This document shows, piece by piece, positions 16,825 through 25,179 of a DNA stretch of 64,000 nt. The stretch comes from Hymenobacter rubidus (GTDB taxonomy: Bacteria > Bacteroidota > Bacteroidia > Cytophagales > Hymenobacteraceae), in assembly GCF_016734815.1 (NCBI RefSeq), contig NZ_JAERQF010000002.1:186001-250000 (forward strand), written 5' to 3'. The translations under genes and the position numbers were made by a program. Under the pieces are notes generated by a model. That model worked only from the letters and a program-made list of their open reading frames with translations. It was not told the DNA's origin and made no database searches. Each line of letters begins with the position of its first letter. Positions within the stretch are counted from its first letter, which is position 1.

Positions 16825-17556
16825 ATGATTCTCCGCGCCGACCACCTTGTCAAAAAATACAAAGCCCGCACCGTCGTCAACGACATGTCGGTGACCGTGG
16901 AACAAGGCGAAATCGTGGGCCTGCTGGGCCCCAACGGCGCCGGCAAAACCACTTGCTTCTACATGATGGTGGGCATGGTGAAGCCCAATTCGGGTCGTAT
17001 CTTTCTGGATACCACCGAAATCACGACCATGCCCATCTACCAGCGGGCCCGCCTGGGCGTGGGCTACCTGGCCCAGGAGGCCAGCGTGTTCCGGGACCTG
17101 AGCGTGGAGGAAAACATCATGGCGGTGCTCGAAATGACGAGCATGAAGAAGGAGGCCCGCCACGACAAAGTAGAGGAGCTGCTCAACGAATTCAGCCTAA
17201 CCCACGTGCGCAAAAACCTGGGCAAAGTGTTGAGCGGCGGCGAGCGGCGGCGCACCGAAATAGCCCGCGCCCTGGCCGTCGACCCCAAATTCGTGCTCCT
17301 CGACGAGCCCTTCGCCGGCGTCGACCCCATTGCCACCGAAGAAATTCAGGGCATCGTGGCCAAGCTCAAGCACCGGGGCATCGGCGTGCTCATCACCGAC
17401 CACGACGTGAACTCCACGCTCAGCATCGTCGACCGGGCCTACTTGCTCTTCGAAGGCAAGCTGCTGAAGGCCGGCACCGCCGAAGAACTGGCCAGCGACG
17501 AAACGGTGCGCCGCGTGTACCTCGGCAAGAACTTCGAGCTGAAGCGCAACGTGTAG
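16825..17556 (+). CDS. lptB: LPS export ABC transporter ATP-binding protein
   Basis: The 243-residue cytoplasmic ATPase of the LptB2FG complex that extracts lipopolysaccharide from the inner membrane. Walker [10 protein letters not shown] is near residue 37, the Q-loop region [18 protein letters not shown] is typical of LptB, the signature is [15 protein letters not shown], Walker B is [13 protein letters not shown], and the switch His lies in [10 protein letters not shown]. The permease genes lptF and lptG are not in the window. It is followed by a hairpin and then the GH3 gene on the same strand. Confidence 0.95.
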   Translation: MILRADHLVKKYKARTVVNDMSVTVEQGEIVGLLGPNGAGKTTCFYMMVGMVKPNSGRIFLDTTEITTMPIYQRARLGVGYLAQEASVFRDLSVEENIMAVLEMTSMKKEARHDKVEELLNEFSLTHVRKNLGKVLSGGERRRTEIARALAVDPKFVLLDEPFAGVDPIATEEIQGIVAKLKHRGIGVLITDHDVNSTLSIVDRAYLLFEGKLLKAGTAEELASDETVRRVYLGKNFELKRNV

Positions 17557-17577
17557 AAAAGGGTAGAGAATAAGCAA

Positions 17578-17617
17578 AAGCACGTCCTGCTGAGCGCAGC
17601 CGAAGCAGGACGTGCTT
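17578..17617 (+). terminator. hairpin after lptB, single-arm relative of family A repeats
   Basis: AAGCACGTCCTGCT and its complement (14-bp stem) flank a 12-nt loop GAGCGCAGCCGA that resembles the core of the family A repeat. It could weaken read-through from lptB into the GH3 gene. Confidence 0.6.
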
Positions 17618-17646
17618 CCAGTTTTACCCAACCACATCCCTAACGC

Positions 17647-19197
17647 ATGCTCGACCAACTCCTCGCCCGCGCCGTTCAATGGAGCAGCCTCCCCCGGCTG
17701 GCGCGCGTGCGGGCGCAGCCCGAGAAGTTGCAAAGCCAGTTGCTGGCCCACTTGCTGGCCCGTGCGGCAGGCACGGAGTGGGGCCGCCGCTACGGCTTTG
17801 GCGAGAAAATAACGGCTGCCGATTTTGCCCGCCGCGTGCCCGTAAGCACCTACGAGCAGCTGTATCCGGAACTGGAAAAGGTGCTGCGCGGCCAGCCCGA
17901 CGTGCTGTGGCCGGGGCGCCCACAATGGTTTGCCAAAAGCAGCGGCACCACCAATGCCCGCAGCAAGTTTATCCCCGTCACGGCCGAGGCGCTGCACACC
18001 TGCCACTACCGCGCCGGCCGCGACATGCTGGCGCTGAGCACCCATTTTTACCCCCAGGAGCGGCTGCTGGCCGGCAAAACCCTTTCGTTGGGCGGCGCGC
18101 ACGGCCCCAATCCGTTCCGGCCGCAGGAGCCGGCCTCGCGGGTGGGCGACGTGTCGGCCGTCATCATGCAGCAACTGCCACCGTGGGCCCAGTGGCTGCG
18201 CACCCCGCCGCTGGAGTTGGCGCTACTGGATGAATGGGAGGAGAAAATGGAGCGCATTGCCGCGCATGTACTGCGGCAGGATGTGCGTGTGCTGGCCGGC
18301 GTGCCTACCTGGATGGTGGTGCTGCTGCGCCGCGTAGTAGCCCTGGCCGGCGCCGACGACATTACTCAGGTGTGGCCGCACCTGCGCCTGTTTTTGCACG
18401 GCGCGGTGGCCTTCGGGCCCTACCGGGAGCTGTTTCGCCAGCTCGTTCCCGATGCCCGCATGCGCTACCTCGAAATCTACAATGCTTCCGAGGGTTACTT
18501 TGCCATTCAGGACCAAAGAGATAGCGAGGACCTGCTGCTGCTGCTCGACCACGGCATCTACTACGAATTCCTGCCCGCCGACCAGTGGGCGGCACCCGAC
18601 CCGCGCCCCGTTTCCCTAGCCGAAGTGGAGCTGCACCGGCCTTATGCCTTGGTCATCAGCACCAATGCCGGGCTGTGGCGCTACGTGGTGGGCGACACCG
18701 TGCGCTTTACCTCGCTGGTGCCCTACCGGGTGCGCATCACGGGCCGGACCAAGCATTTTCTCAATGCTTTCGGCGAAGAAGTCGTAATAGAGAACGCCGA
18801 AGCGGCCGTGGCGGCCGCCTGCCAAGCCACGGGCGCGGCAGTGCGCGACTTCACGGTGGCGCCCATTTGGTTTGCGCCCGGCAGCGCTACCTCCCGCGGC
18901 GGGCACGAATGGGCGCTGGAGTTTGCTCCCAACTCGGCCCCGCCCAACCTGGAGCAGTTTGGAGCGGTGCTTGATGCCACGCTGGGCGCTGTCAACTCTG
19001 ATTACGCAGCCAAGCGCTACCGGAATATGGCCCTGGCGCCGCCCATGCTCCGGGCCGTGCCCGCAGGCACGTTTGATGCGTGGCTGGCCGGGCAAGGCAA
19101 GCTGGGCGGCCAGCACAAAGTGCCGCGCCTGCTCAACTCGCGCACCGTGCTGGAAGCCGTACTCACGACGGCTGCCGCCACCCCGAGCCGGGACTAA
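17647..19197 (+). CDS. GH3-family acyl-acid amido synthetase-like protein
   Basis: A 516-residue member of the GH3 branch of adenylate-forming enzymes. Visible family features are FAKSSGTTNARSKFIPVT (ATP-binding Ser/Thr loop, near residue 97), EIYNASEGYFAIQ, LWRYVVGDTVRF and GRTKHFLNAFGEE. Plant GH3 enzymes couple auxin or jasmonate to amino acids; the bacterial substrate is not known. A gene of this kind following lptB is a recurrent Cytophagales arrangement, which hints at an envelope or lipid role. No signal peptide is seen. Confidence 0.88.
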   Translation: MLDQLLARAVQWSSLPRLARVRAQPEKLQSQLLAHLLARAAGTEWGRRYGFGEKITAADFARRVPVSTYEQLYPELEKVLRGQPDVLWPGRPQWFAKSSGTTNARSKFIPVTAEALHTCHYRAGRDMLALSTHFYPQERLLAGKTLSLGGAHGPNPFRPQEPASRVGDVSAVIMQQLPPWAQWLRTPPLELALLDEWEEKMERIAAHVLRQDVRVLAGVPTWMVVLLRRVVALAGADDITQVWPHLRLFLHGAVAFGPYRELFRQLVPDARMRYLEIYNASEGYFAIQDQRDSEDLLLLLDHGIYYEFLPADQWAAPDPRPVSLAEVELHRPYALVISTNAGLWRYVVGDTVRFTSLVPYRVRITGRTKHFLNAFGEEVVIENAEAAVAAACQATGAAVRDFTVAPIWFAPGSATSRGGHEWALEFAPNSAPPNLEQFGAVLDATLGAVNSDYAAKRYRNMALAPPMLRAVPAGTFDAWLAGQGKLGGQHKVPRLLNSRTVLEAVLTTAAATPSRD

Positions 19198-19308
19198 CCC
19201 ACAGGCAGCAAGCCTTCCGGCTGCATCAGCTGCGCCAAATCTGAGGTTTAATCGTGCCGGTGTGAATTACTCTGGGGATAGGTGGAATTATATCAACGGA
19301 TAATTGGT

Positions 19309-19325
19309 AATATTACAGTAATATT
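19309..19325. promoter_or_regulatory. AT-rich 8-bp inverted repeat
   Basis: AATATTAC-A-GTAATATT lies 30 bases before the GTG of the small membrane protein, in an otherwise GC-rich neighbourhood. It could be an operator; nothing else supports that. Confidence 0.35.
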
Positions 19326-19355
19326 CCCGCCCTGCCCTATTTTTCCAACAAGCCC

Positions 19356-19562
19356 GTGGCCCAAAATTCGGTATACAAACGCCCATACAAATCCCGAAAG
19401 CAACGCCGTGAATCGGCTCGTCGCAAACACGACGAATCCAAGGATGCCAAGTACCTCTTGCGCGTAGCCGGAGTAGTTGGCGTTGTGCTGCTCGTGGCCA
19501 TTGTTTTTGCCATCAAAGGCTTGGCCGACCAATCAGCGGCTGTCTCGCAGGCCCTGCACTAA
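19356..19562 (+). CDS. small basic single-pass membrane protein
   Basis: A 68-residue protein read from a GTG. The first 32 residues are very basic (YKRPYKSRKQRRESARRKH), then come KDAKYLLR, one hydrophobic helix (VAGVVGVVLLVAIVFAI) and a short tail. By the positive-inside rule the basic end would be cytoplasmic. No family or function is recognised. The frame and composition support a real gene: a strong basic-to-hydrophobic transition and a stop shortly before the convergent AIM24-type gene. Confidence 0.6.
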   Translation: MAQNSVYKRPYKSRKQRRESARRKHDESKDAKYLLRVAGVVGVVLLVAIVFAIKGLADQSAAVSQALH

Positions 19563-19602
19563 ACGAAGTTAGCTTTCTGCAAAGAAGGGCTTTTCGGTTG
19601 GG

Positions 19603-20385
19603 CTATTCGTCGAGGATGCCGCCCAGCAGACTGCCGAGGACGCCGCCGCTTTCTTTCTGCGCATTGCCGCCGCTTGGCGCAAGGGCCCGAATGAGCTTTT
19701 TGACGGGCATCGATTGTATCCACACGCGGCCGGTGCCGCGCAGGGTGGCCAGCAGCAAGCCCTCGCCGCCGAATATCATCGACTTGAGGCCGCCGGCCCG
19801 GGCCACGCTGAAATCGATGCCCGGCTCGAAAGCCACCACGCAGCCGGTGTCCACGCGCAGAAGCTCGTTGTTGAGCTTTTTCTCGATAATGGTGCCGCCG
19901 GCGTGCACGAAGGCTTTGCCGTCGCCGGTGAGCTTTTGCAGGATAAAGCCTTCGCCCCCGAACAAGCCGGCCCCAAATTTCTGGTTGAAGTGCAGGCTGA
20001 TTTTGGTGCCCCGCGCAGCGGCCAGAAACCCGTCTTTCTGCACGATGAGGCCAGTGGGCAGGTCCCGCAAGTCGATGGGAATGATGGTGCCGGGGTAAGG
20101 GGCCGAGAAGGCGACGCGGCTTTTGCCGTACCCGCCGCGGTGCGTGAAGTGGGTGAGAAACAGCGACTCGCCCGTGATGAGGCGGGTGCCCGCCGAAAAC
20201 AGCTTGCCCATGAATCCCTGGTCGGGCTCGGAGCCGTCGCCCATCTTGGTTTCGAACGCGATGCCTTCTTCCATGTAAACCATGGCGCCGGCTTCGGCAA
20301 TAACGGTTTCGTTGGGGTCTAGCTCAATTTCGAGAACCTGAATGTCGGAGCCAAGAATGCGGTAGTCGACGTCGTGCGAGTTCAT
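19603..20385 (-). CDS. AIM24 / TIGR00266-family protein
   Basis: About 260 residues, starting at the ATG 20383-20385 ([20 protein letters not shown]). The sequence shows the two-lobed beta-rich AIM24 pattern: [19 protein letters not shown], then [24 protein letters not shown] broken into repeated strands, and [19 protein letters not shown]. The family is widespread and has no settled biochemical role in bacteria. No signal peptide is present. The C-terminus is Gly-rich and ends [20 protein letters not shown] box precedes it. Confidence 0.85.
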   Translation of the reverse strand: MNSHDVDYRILGSDIQVLEIELDPNETVIAEAGAMVYMEEGIAFETKMGDGSEPDQGFMGKLFSAGTRLITGESLFLTHFTHRGGYGKSRVAFSAPYPGTIIPIDLRDLPTGLIVQKDGFLAAARGTKISLHFNQKFGAGLFGGEGFILQKLTGDGKAFVHAGGTIIEKKLNNELLRVDTGCVVAFEPGIDFSVARAGGLKSMIFGGEGLLLATLRGTGRVWIQSMPVKKLIRALAPSGGNAQKESGGVLGSLLGGILDE

Positions 20386-20412
20386 AGCAAAGAACGGGGC
20401 GAATGATGCGGC

Positions 20413-20420
20413 CAAAGATA
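20413..20420 (-). promoter_or_regulatory. TATCTTTG promoter box of the AIM24-type gene
   Basis: TATCTTTG on the minus strand, 28 bases before the ATG, fits TAnnTTTG. No -33 element at normal spacing was found. Confidence 0.4.
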
Positions 20421-20548
20421 GCCGCAAAGCCCACTGGCTCGCCTAAAAGCCGTCCCAACTTCGGCAGCGGGCACACAATATTTTTCAATGACGGCGTTAG
20501 GAAAAAGATTTCAACTAATTTTATAGTTAAACTTAACGCTCTCGTCGT

Positions 20549-21142
20549 ATGCGCCTTTCCCGCTGGTTGTTTCTTAGCTACGTAGCGTTGCTAGCTTCGT
20601 GTGCCGGTACCAAGTACAGCCCCCACGGTTTCTGGAAGCCCAACCGTTCGGACCGGCACGGGCTAGCCAGAGGACGCTGGCGCACCTATTACGACGATGC
20701 TAATAAGCAACCGTTCACCGCCGGGCAGTACCGACACGGGCGGCCCGTGCGCACCTTTCGCTACTACGCGCCCACGGGCCAGCTCGACCACTCTGAGGAG
20801 TATGGCCGTGACGGCTATTGCGAAGTAACCTACTGGCACGCCGGTGGACAGGTAGCGCGCCGGGGCCGGGCCCAATGGGTGACTGGCAAAGGCAAGGCGC
20901 CGCGCTTCTATTGGTACGGCCCTTGGACGAGCTACGACCCCGATGGGCAAATCACAAGCATTCAAAACTATACTGACGGCACTTTGAGCCGTACTGAAAC
21001 CTACGAGCACGGCCAACTGACGCAGGTGGAAACCTACGAGGCCAGCCGAAAAATCCGCACTGAAAGCTATGCCGATGGCAAACTCATCAAAGTTGAAAAC
21101 TTTGAGAACGGCCTCCGCACCGGCACCACGCACACCCTGTAA
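20549..21142 (+). CDS. MORN/YwqK-like repeat lipoprotein
   Basis: A 197-residue lipoprotein (signal WLFLSYVALLASC, lipid Cys18). The body consists of short repeats of the kind seen in MORN and YwqK antitoxin-like proteins, such as GQYRHGRPVRTFRYYAPTGQ, ETYEHGQLTQVETYE, ESYADGKLIKVENFENG. These form a beta-strand ladder; in secreted Bacteroidota proteins their role is unknown. Despite the database name often given to such repeats, nothing here suggests a toxin-antitoxin pair. It is convergent with the next gene, 12 bp away. Confidence 0.75.
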   Translation: MRLSRWLFLSYVALLASCAGTKYSPHGFWKPNRSDRHGLARGRWRTYYDDANKQPFTAGQYRHGRPVRTFRYYAPTGQLDHSEEYGRDGYCEVTYWHAGGQVARRGRAQWVTGKGKAPRFYWYGPWTSYDPDGQITSIQNYTDGTLSRTETYEHGQLTQVETYEASRKIRTESYADGKLIKVENFENGLRTGTTHTL

Positions 21143-21154
21143 CCCCCCGCCGCG

Positions 21155-21550
21155 TTACTCCTCCAACGGCAGTTCGCCACGGGTTTCGGCAGCTTCTTTT
21201 TCGGGGTCTTCCACTGTCTTTTTGCGCTTGGCCTCGCGGCTGGTGCGCTTGATAAATTCTTCGTCCGATTCTTCGGGCTCGGCCTCGTGGTGTCCGTCTT
21301 CGATGGGGAAGGCGTCGTCCTCGGTTTCGCCGGGAGCCGGCTTTTCGCCAAACTGGCCGGCCCGGTCGACCAGCTTCTTGTCGCGCACGTGGCGGCCCAG
21401 AAACTGGTTGATTTGCTCAATGCTGTAGTTGGACGTGATTTCGCCCAGCGGATTCACCCCAATCTCAAAGCCCTCCAATTCCTTGTGGACGCGGGCTTTT
21501 TTGGCAGGGTCGGCTGCGGTTTTCTTGGGCTTGACGGGTTTCTTGGCCAT
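21155..21550 (-). CDS. hypothetical charged cytoplasmic protein
   Basis: A 131-residue protein with a Lys-rich N-terminus (MAKKPVKPKKTAADPAKK), a central conserved-looking part (ELEGFEIGVNPLGEI, QINQFLGRHVRDKKLVDR) and a long acidic, probably disordered tail (EDGHHEAEPEESDEEF). No enzyme motif, signal peptide or membrane segment is present. Proteins of this layout occur throughout Cytophagales next to housekeeping genes. It is convergent with the MORN-like lipoprotein, and its promoter side faces the gltX 3' end. Confidence 0.65.
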   Translation of the reverse strand: MAKKPVKPKKTAADPAKKARVHKELEGFEIGVNPLGEITSNYSIEQINQFLGRHVRDKKLVDRAGQFGEKPAPGETEDDAFPIEDGHHEAEPEESDEEFIKRTSREAKRKKTVEDPEKEAAETRGELPLEE

Positions 21551-21678
21551 GACAGAAAGGGAGAGAAACAGAGATGGACTTTGCTTTACGCGAAACAGTG
21601 CCGACAGGTAGTGGGTTAGCCTGGCTTCAAGTAAAAAACCAACATTGTCCCACTTGTTTGGTCAGTGGCCGGAAATAA

Positions 21679-21711
21679 GCCGGGGCGGCGGCTACCTGCC
21701 GCCGCCCCGGC
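21679..21711. terminator. GC-rich hairpin after gltX
   Basis: GCCGGGGCGGCGG and its complement form a 13-bp stem with a 7-nt loop. There is no clear T-run on either side, so termination by this hairpin is only probable. Confidence 0.5.
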
Positions 21712-21746
21712 AACTGGTAGCGCCTGCCTGGAAAAGCGGTGCAGCC

Positions 21747-23288
21747 TTAGCCCAGCGCGACTACAGCGGCCCGCAACCGCTCAACTACTTCGGGCACGCC
21801 CAGAATCACCAGCGTTTCGAACAAATCGGGGCCGGCGGCAGCGCCGGTTACGGCCACGCGCAGGGCTTGCAGCACCTGGCCGGGTTTAAGGCCCTGGGCC
21901 GCCATGGTGTCGTTGAACAAGGTTTTCAGGTCTTCGGCCGAAACTGCGGGGGCACCAGGCAGGGCGGCGGCGTAGGCCGTGAGGGCAGCGCCTACTTCGG
22001 CATTCCACTTCTTGCTGACCACGGCTGGGTCGTACTCGGTAGGGGCCTGAAAGAAGTATTTGGCTTCCTGCCAGAAATCTTTCGGAAATGAAACCCGTTC
22101 TTTCATCACGCCCACAATCTGCTCGGCTTTTTCCGGCGAGCACACGATGGCGTGCTCGTGCAAGGCCTCCAGCAGGTAGGGCGCCAGCTCGGCGTTGGGT
22201 TTGGCGCGGAGGTAGTGCTCGTTGAACCACTTCACCTTGTTCTGGTCGAACTTGGCCGGCGACTTGCTCACGCGCTCAATGGAGAAGGCCTGAATCAGCT
22301 CGTCCATCGAGAAGATTTCCTGCTGCGAGCCAGGGTTCCAGCCCAGGAAGGCCAGGAAATTCACCAGTGCTTCAGGCAGGTAGCCGTCTTCGCGGTAGCC
22401 GCGGCTCAGGGTCGGCTCGCCGGTGTCGCCGTCGATGCCGTGCCATTCCAGCGGGAACACGGGGAAGCCCAGGCGGTCGCCGTCGCGCTTGCTGAGTTTG
22501 CCGGTGCCGTCGGGCTTGAGCAGCAGGGGCAAATGGGCAAACTGCGGCATGGTCTTCTCCCAGCCCAGGTAGCGGTAGAGCAGCACGTGCAGCGGCGCAC
22601 TCGGCAGCCACTCCTCGCCGCGGATGACGTGCGAAATCTCCATCAAATGGTCGTCCACAATGTTGGCCAAGTGGTAAGTGGGCATGCCGTCCGACTTCAT
22701 CAGCACCTTGTCGTCGATGGCGCTTGAATGCACCACCACCCAGCCGCGAATCAAATCCTGAAAGCGTACTTCCTCCTTGCGGGGCACTTTCAGGCGAATC
22801 ACGTACTGCGCGCCGCCGTCGAGCAGGGCCTTCACCTCGTCCTCGGGCAGGGTGAGGGAGTTGCGCATCTGGGCGCGGGTGATGCTGTTGTACTGCGGGT
22901 TGGGCACCTTAGCGGCCTGCAGGCGGGCGCGCATGGCGTCCAGCTCCTCGGGCGTGTCGAAGGCGTAGTAGGCGTGGCCGTCGGCGATGAGCTGGTCGGC
23001 GTACTGCTTGTACATGGGCTTGCGCTCGCTCTGCTTGTAGGGCGCGTGCGGGCCACCCACGCCCACGCCTTCGTCAATCACGATGCCGCACCAGGCCAGG
23101 GCTTCCAGAATGTATTCCTCGGCGCCGGGCACGAAACGGTTTTGGTCGGTGTCTTCGATGCGCAGCAGCATCTTGCCGCCCAGTTTGCGGGCCAGCAGGT
23201 AGTTGTATAGCGCGGTGCGCACGCCGCCAATGTGCAGCGGCCCGGTGGGGGAGGGCGCAAAGCGCACCCGAACTTCTCTCTCAGTCAT
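21747..23288 (-). CDS. gltX: glutamyl-tRNA synthetase
   Basis: A class I aminoacyl-tRNA synthetase of 513 residues that charges tRNA-Glu. The start at 23288 gives MTEREVRVRFAPSPTGPLHIGG, with the HIGH-type motif (HIGG) at about residues 18-21; the in-frame codons upstream are not conserved-looking and overlap a promoter box. The KMSKS-type motif is KLSKRDG near residue 250. The C-terminal anticodon-binding region ends VVERLRAAVVALG. It is apparently monocistronic, with a TACCTTTG box about 40 bases upstream. Confidence 0.96.
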   Translation of the reverse strand: MTEREVRVRFAPSPTGPLHIGGVRTALYNYLLARKLGGKMLLRIEDTDQNRFVPGAEEYILEALAWCGIVIDEGVGVGGPHAPYKQSERKPMYKQYADQLIADGHAYYAFDTPEELDAMRARLQAAKVPNPQYNSITRAQMRNSLTLPEDEVKALLDGGAQYVIRLKVPRKEEVRFQDLIRGWVVVHSSAIDDKVLMKSDGMPTYHLANIVDDHLMEISHVIRGEEWLPSAPLHVLLYRYLGWEKTMPQFAHLPLLLKPDGTGKLSKRDGDRLGFPVFPLEWHGIDGDTGEPTLSRGYREDGYLPEALVNFLAFLGWNPGSQQEIFSMDELIQAFSIERVSKSPAKFDQNKVKWFNEHYLRAKPNAELAPYLLEALHEHAIVCSPEKAEQIVGVMKERVSFPKDFWQEAKYFFQAPTEYDPAVVSKKWNAEVGAALTAYAAALPGAPAVSAEDLKTLFNDTMAAQGLKPGQVLQALRVAVTGAAAGPDLFETLVILGVPEVVERLRAAVVALG

Positions 23289-23326
23289 AACAGAAAAAAA
23301 CGCGCTCCCGAGTTCGGAACGCGTCG

Positions 23327-23334
23327 CAAAGGTA
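23327..23334 (-). promoter_or_regulatory. TACCTTTG promoter box of gltX
   Basis: TACCTTTG on the minus strand, 38 bases before the gltX ATG. A TTG lies 27 bases further upstream, longer than the usual spacing. Confidence 0.45.
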
Positions 23335-23346
23335 AGGCCGTTGGCA

Positions 23347-23418
23347 GTAGCGTGGACCCTGCAAGCCCGCGGAAGCGGCAGGGCCAACCAATGCGCGGAC
23401 TTACGGAGCCCACGCTAC
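23347..23418. repeat. family B palindromic repeat
   Basis: Arms 23347-23371 and 23394-23418 are inverted copies with about five mismatches, beginning GTAGCGTGG and ending in GCGG. A second member of the family lies at 53557-53642. Confidence 0.7.
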
Positions 23419-23419
23419 A

Positions 23420-24056
23420 CTACTCGCCCCAGGGGTATAAGTCAGGCGGCCCGCTTTCGGTTGCCTGAATGGCCAGCGGGTGCAGGGCGCTGGTCTGGTC
23501 CGGGAACATAAACGCGTCGTACCGTTCCGGAACATCCGACAGCACGTAGTTGCCGAATTGCTCTGCCTGGGGCCGATACCCCACCCCAATGGCCCGATGC
23601 CCCAACGGCAGTTCGAAGCGTGCGTCGGTTTTCAACTCTTTGGATAGCAGCAGCGCATTTTGACCGTTGAGCTTGGTGTGCAGCTGGTCTTCCCAGGAGT
23701 TCCGAGTGGCCGCCGGCACGGGCATTTGTTCTATCGGCGCGCCCCATTTCTTGCCCGCAATAACGCCGCCTTGGTACGAGCCAACCCCCACGATGAACAC
23801 CTGTCAACTGGGTGTAGGGGCGGCCGGCCGCCTGGCGGCGCAGCGTTCGAAGCTAGCCGTTGACTTCATGCTGGCAATCTTCCGACACGAAGGCCACGGC
23901 GCGGGCATATTCCTACGGGTCGGCGCTGTAGGGCTCGAAGCAACGGAAGGCTTGGCGGGCAGCCGTTGTGGCACCCTCGCCCTGCTGCTCCGCGTGGTGC
24001 AGCACTGCCTGCAACGATTCCCAGAGGCTGTACACGTCCAGGCCGTAGAAACCCAC
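23420..24056 (-). pseudogene. broken erythromycin-esterase-family gene
   Basis: The rightmost part reads GFYGLDVYSLWESLQAVLHH and RQAFRCFEPYSADP in one frame, then a TAG, EYARAVAFVSEDCQHEVNG, another TAG and LRTLRR. The last 126 codons are open in a different frame: VGVGSYQGGVIAGKKWGAP, PAATRNSWEDQLH and LHPLAIQATESGPPDLYPWG. This is the order of the erythromycin esterase superfamily, but the N-terminal third and a central block are missing. With two in-frame stops, a frame change and deletions, no functional product is expected. The family includes hydrolases with wide substrates, so no resistance role is implied. Confidence 0.82.
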
Positions 24057-24345
24057 GCGGCGTCATTTCGTTCTCGAAGCCGGGTTGGTTGTCTTGTTGC
24101 GGCGGCAGGGAGGTAGGCTTGCGTTCCATGGAAGTAAGAGCAGAGTCAAGGTCGATGACCAACCGCCCGGTTCTACCAGTCAGCGTGCTCTCCCCTACGC
24201 CCGCTCACCAAGCTTTGTTAACACCGAGCTTGGCGCTACAAGGCCCTGCAAACTGCTTTTTTCTGCTTTGCGCTACGCATGCGCTGCCCTGCCACTCACG
24301 AGGAAGCAGCAAGGCAGCGCCACCGTATGCCAGGCTAAAGCAATG
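24057..24345. other. non-coding stretch with gene debris
   Basis: No convincing gene. It probably holds the eroded 5' part of the esterase-like pseudogene on the right side of that gene. A hairpin (GCGCTGCC at 24281-24288 with GGCAGCGC at 24313-24320) lies close to the 3' end of the next gene. Confidence 0.4.
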
Positions 24346-24537
24346 TTAATCACGGTTTTTGAAACCCAGCCAGAGCACCAGGCCCAGCAGGGCAATGCCG
24401 CCGCGAATGCCCCAGGCCATAGCCGGCCCCCACTTGTCTATCCAAGTCAGAAAAACGTAGTGCAGGTTGGGGTTAATCAGTGGCAGGACCATTGAAATAA
24501 GTCCCAGAATGAGCAGGCCGAGTCCAAGTTCTTTCAT
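24346..24537 (-). CDS. small two-helix membrane protein
   Basis: A 63-residue protein, MKELGLGLLILGLISMVL, with two hydrophobic helices (about 4-20 and 41-57) joined by NPNLHYVFLTWIDKWGPAMA. It ends FKNRD, so both termini are probably cytoplasmic. It resembles the many small uncharacterised inner membrane proteins of Cytophagales. No function can be assigned. The clear hydrophobic pattern and ATG support it as a real gene. Confidence 0.6.
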   Translation of the reverse strand: MKELGLGLLILGLISMVLPLINPNLHYVFLTWIDKWGPAMAWGIRGGIALLGLVLWLGFKNRD

Positions 24538-24620
24538 AAGCGGGTATAGAACATGCTTTAGCTTGTTCCTGCCGATAACGATGAGGCCAAAGCGGTAGTA
24601 TGAGCAAGCCGTAGCCTGTT

Positions 24621-25004
24621 TTAGGCCGCCACCGCGATGCAGGAAATTTCCACCTCCACGTCGCGCGGCAATCGGCTTACTTCCACCGTTTCCCGCGCCG
24701 GAGCCACGGCTTCGTCAAAGTAGCTCCCATACACTTGGTTGATGGTGGCGAAGTTGCCCAGGTCCTTCACAAAAATGCTGCATTTCACCACGTCTGTCAG
24801 GGTTAGGCCGGCTGCGGCCAGCACCGCCGTCAGGTTGCGCAGCACTTGGTGGGTTTGGGCGGCCACATCGCCGGCCACCAGCTGCCCGGCGGCGTCCAGC
24901 GGTATCTGGCCCGAAACGTACACGGTGTTGCCTGCCTTCACGGCTTGCGAATAGGGACCAATGGGGGCCGGAGCCTGGTCGGTAAGAATAATTTGGTGGG
25001 GCAT
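24621..25004 (-). CDS. ridA: RidA-family enamine/imine deaminase
   Basis: A 127-residue member of the Rid family that hydrolyses reactive 2-aminoacrylate-type intermediates made by PLP enzymes. Family features are PIGPYSQAVKAGNTVYVSGQIP near the N-terminus (given here in two parts: PIGPYSQAV and VYVSGQIPLD), CSIFVKDLGNFATIN, and the catalytic Arg in PARETVEVSRLP. The C-terminus VEVEISCIAVAA is canonical. The length is normal. It sits alone between the small membrane protein and glmS on the same strand. Confidence 0.93.
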   Translation of the reverse strand: MPHQIILTDQAPAPIGPYSQAVKAGNTVYVSGQIPLDAAGQLVAGDVAAQTHQVLRNLTAVLAAAGLTLTDVVKCSIFVKDLGNFATINQVYGSYFDEAVAPARETVEVSRLPRDVEVEISCIAVAA

Positions 25005-25011
25005 TTTATGG

Positions 25012-25178
25012 AGCTTTTAGCTGACAGCTATCAGCCGTTAGCTTTTGTTTGGTGGAGAACGACGGCTGTAAATTACACTGCTCTGCCGCAAAGGTGGTTT
25101 AAAAGCCAATAGCGGCTAGCCATCAGCCCCTTTCAAGGGAAGCTAACAGCTAGCCGCAATTGGCCAACAGCTCAAAAA
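25012..25178. repeat. AGCT-rich repeat tract between ridA and glmS
   Basis: Variants of AGCTGACAGCT, AGCTAAAAGCT and GCTAGCC occur in both orientations (for example 25012-25046 and 25140-25178) and reach the glmS stop. The pairing is imperfect. Related GAAGCTAGCC strings occur at 23849, 27080 and 42110. Confidence 0.35.
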
Positions 25179-25179
25179 G

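Noticed and set aside
20549..21142. Toxin-antitoxin module from the YwqK/MORN-like protein
   Set aside because: The protein is a lipoprotein with repeats and has no toxin gene beside it.
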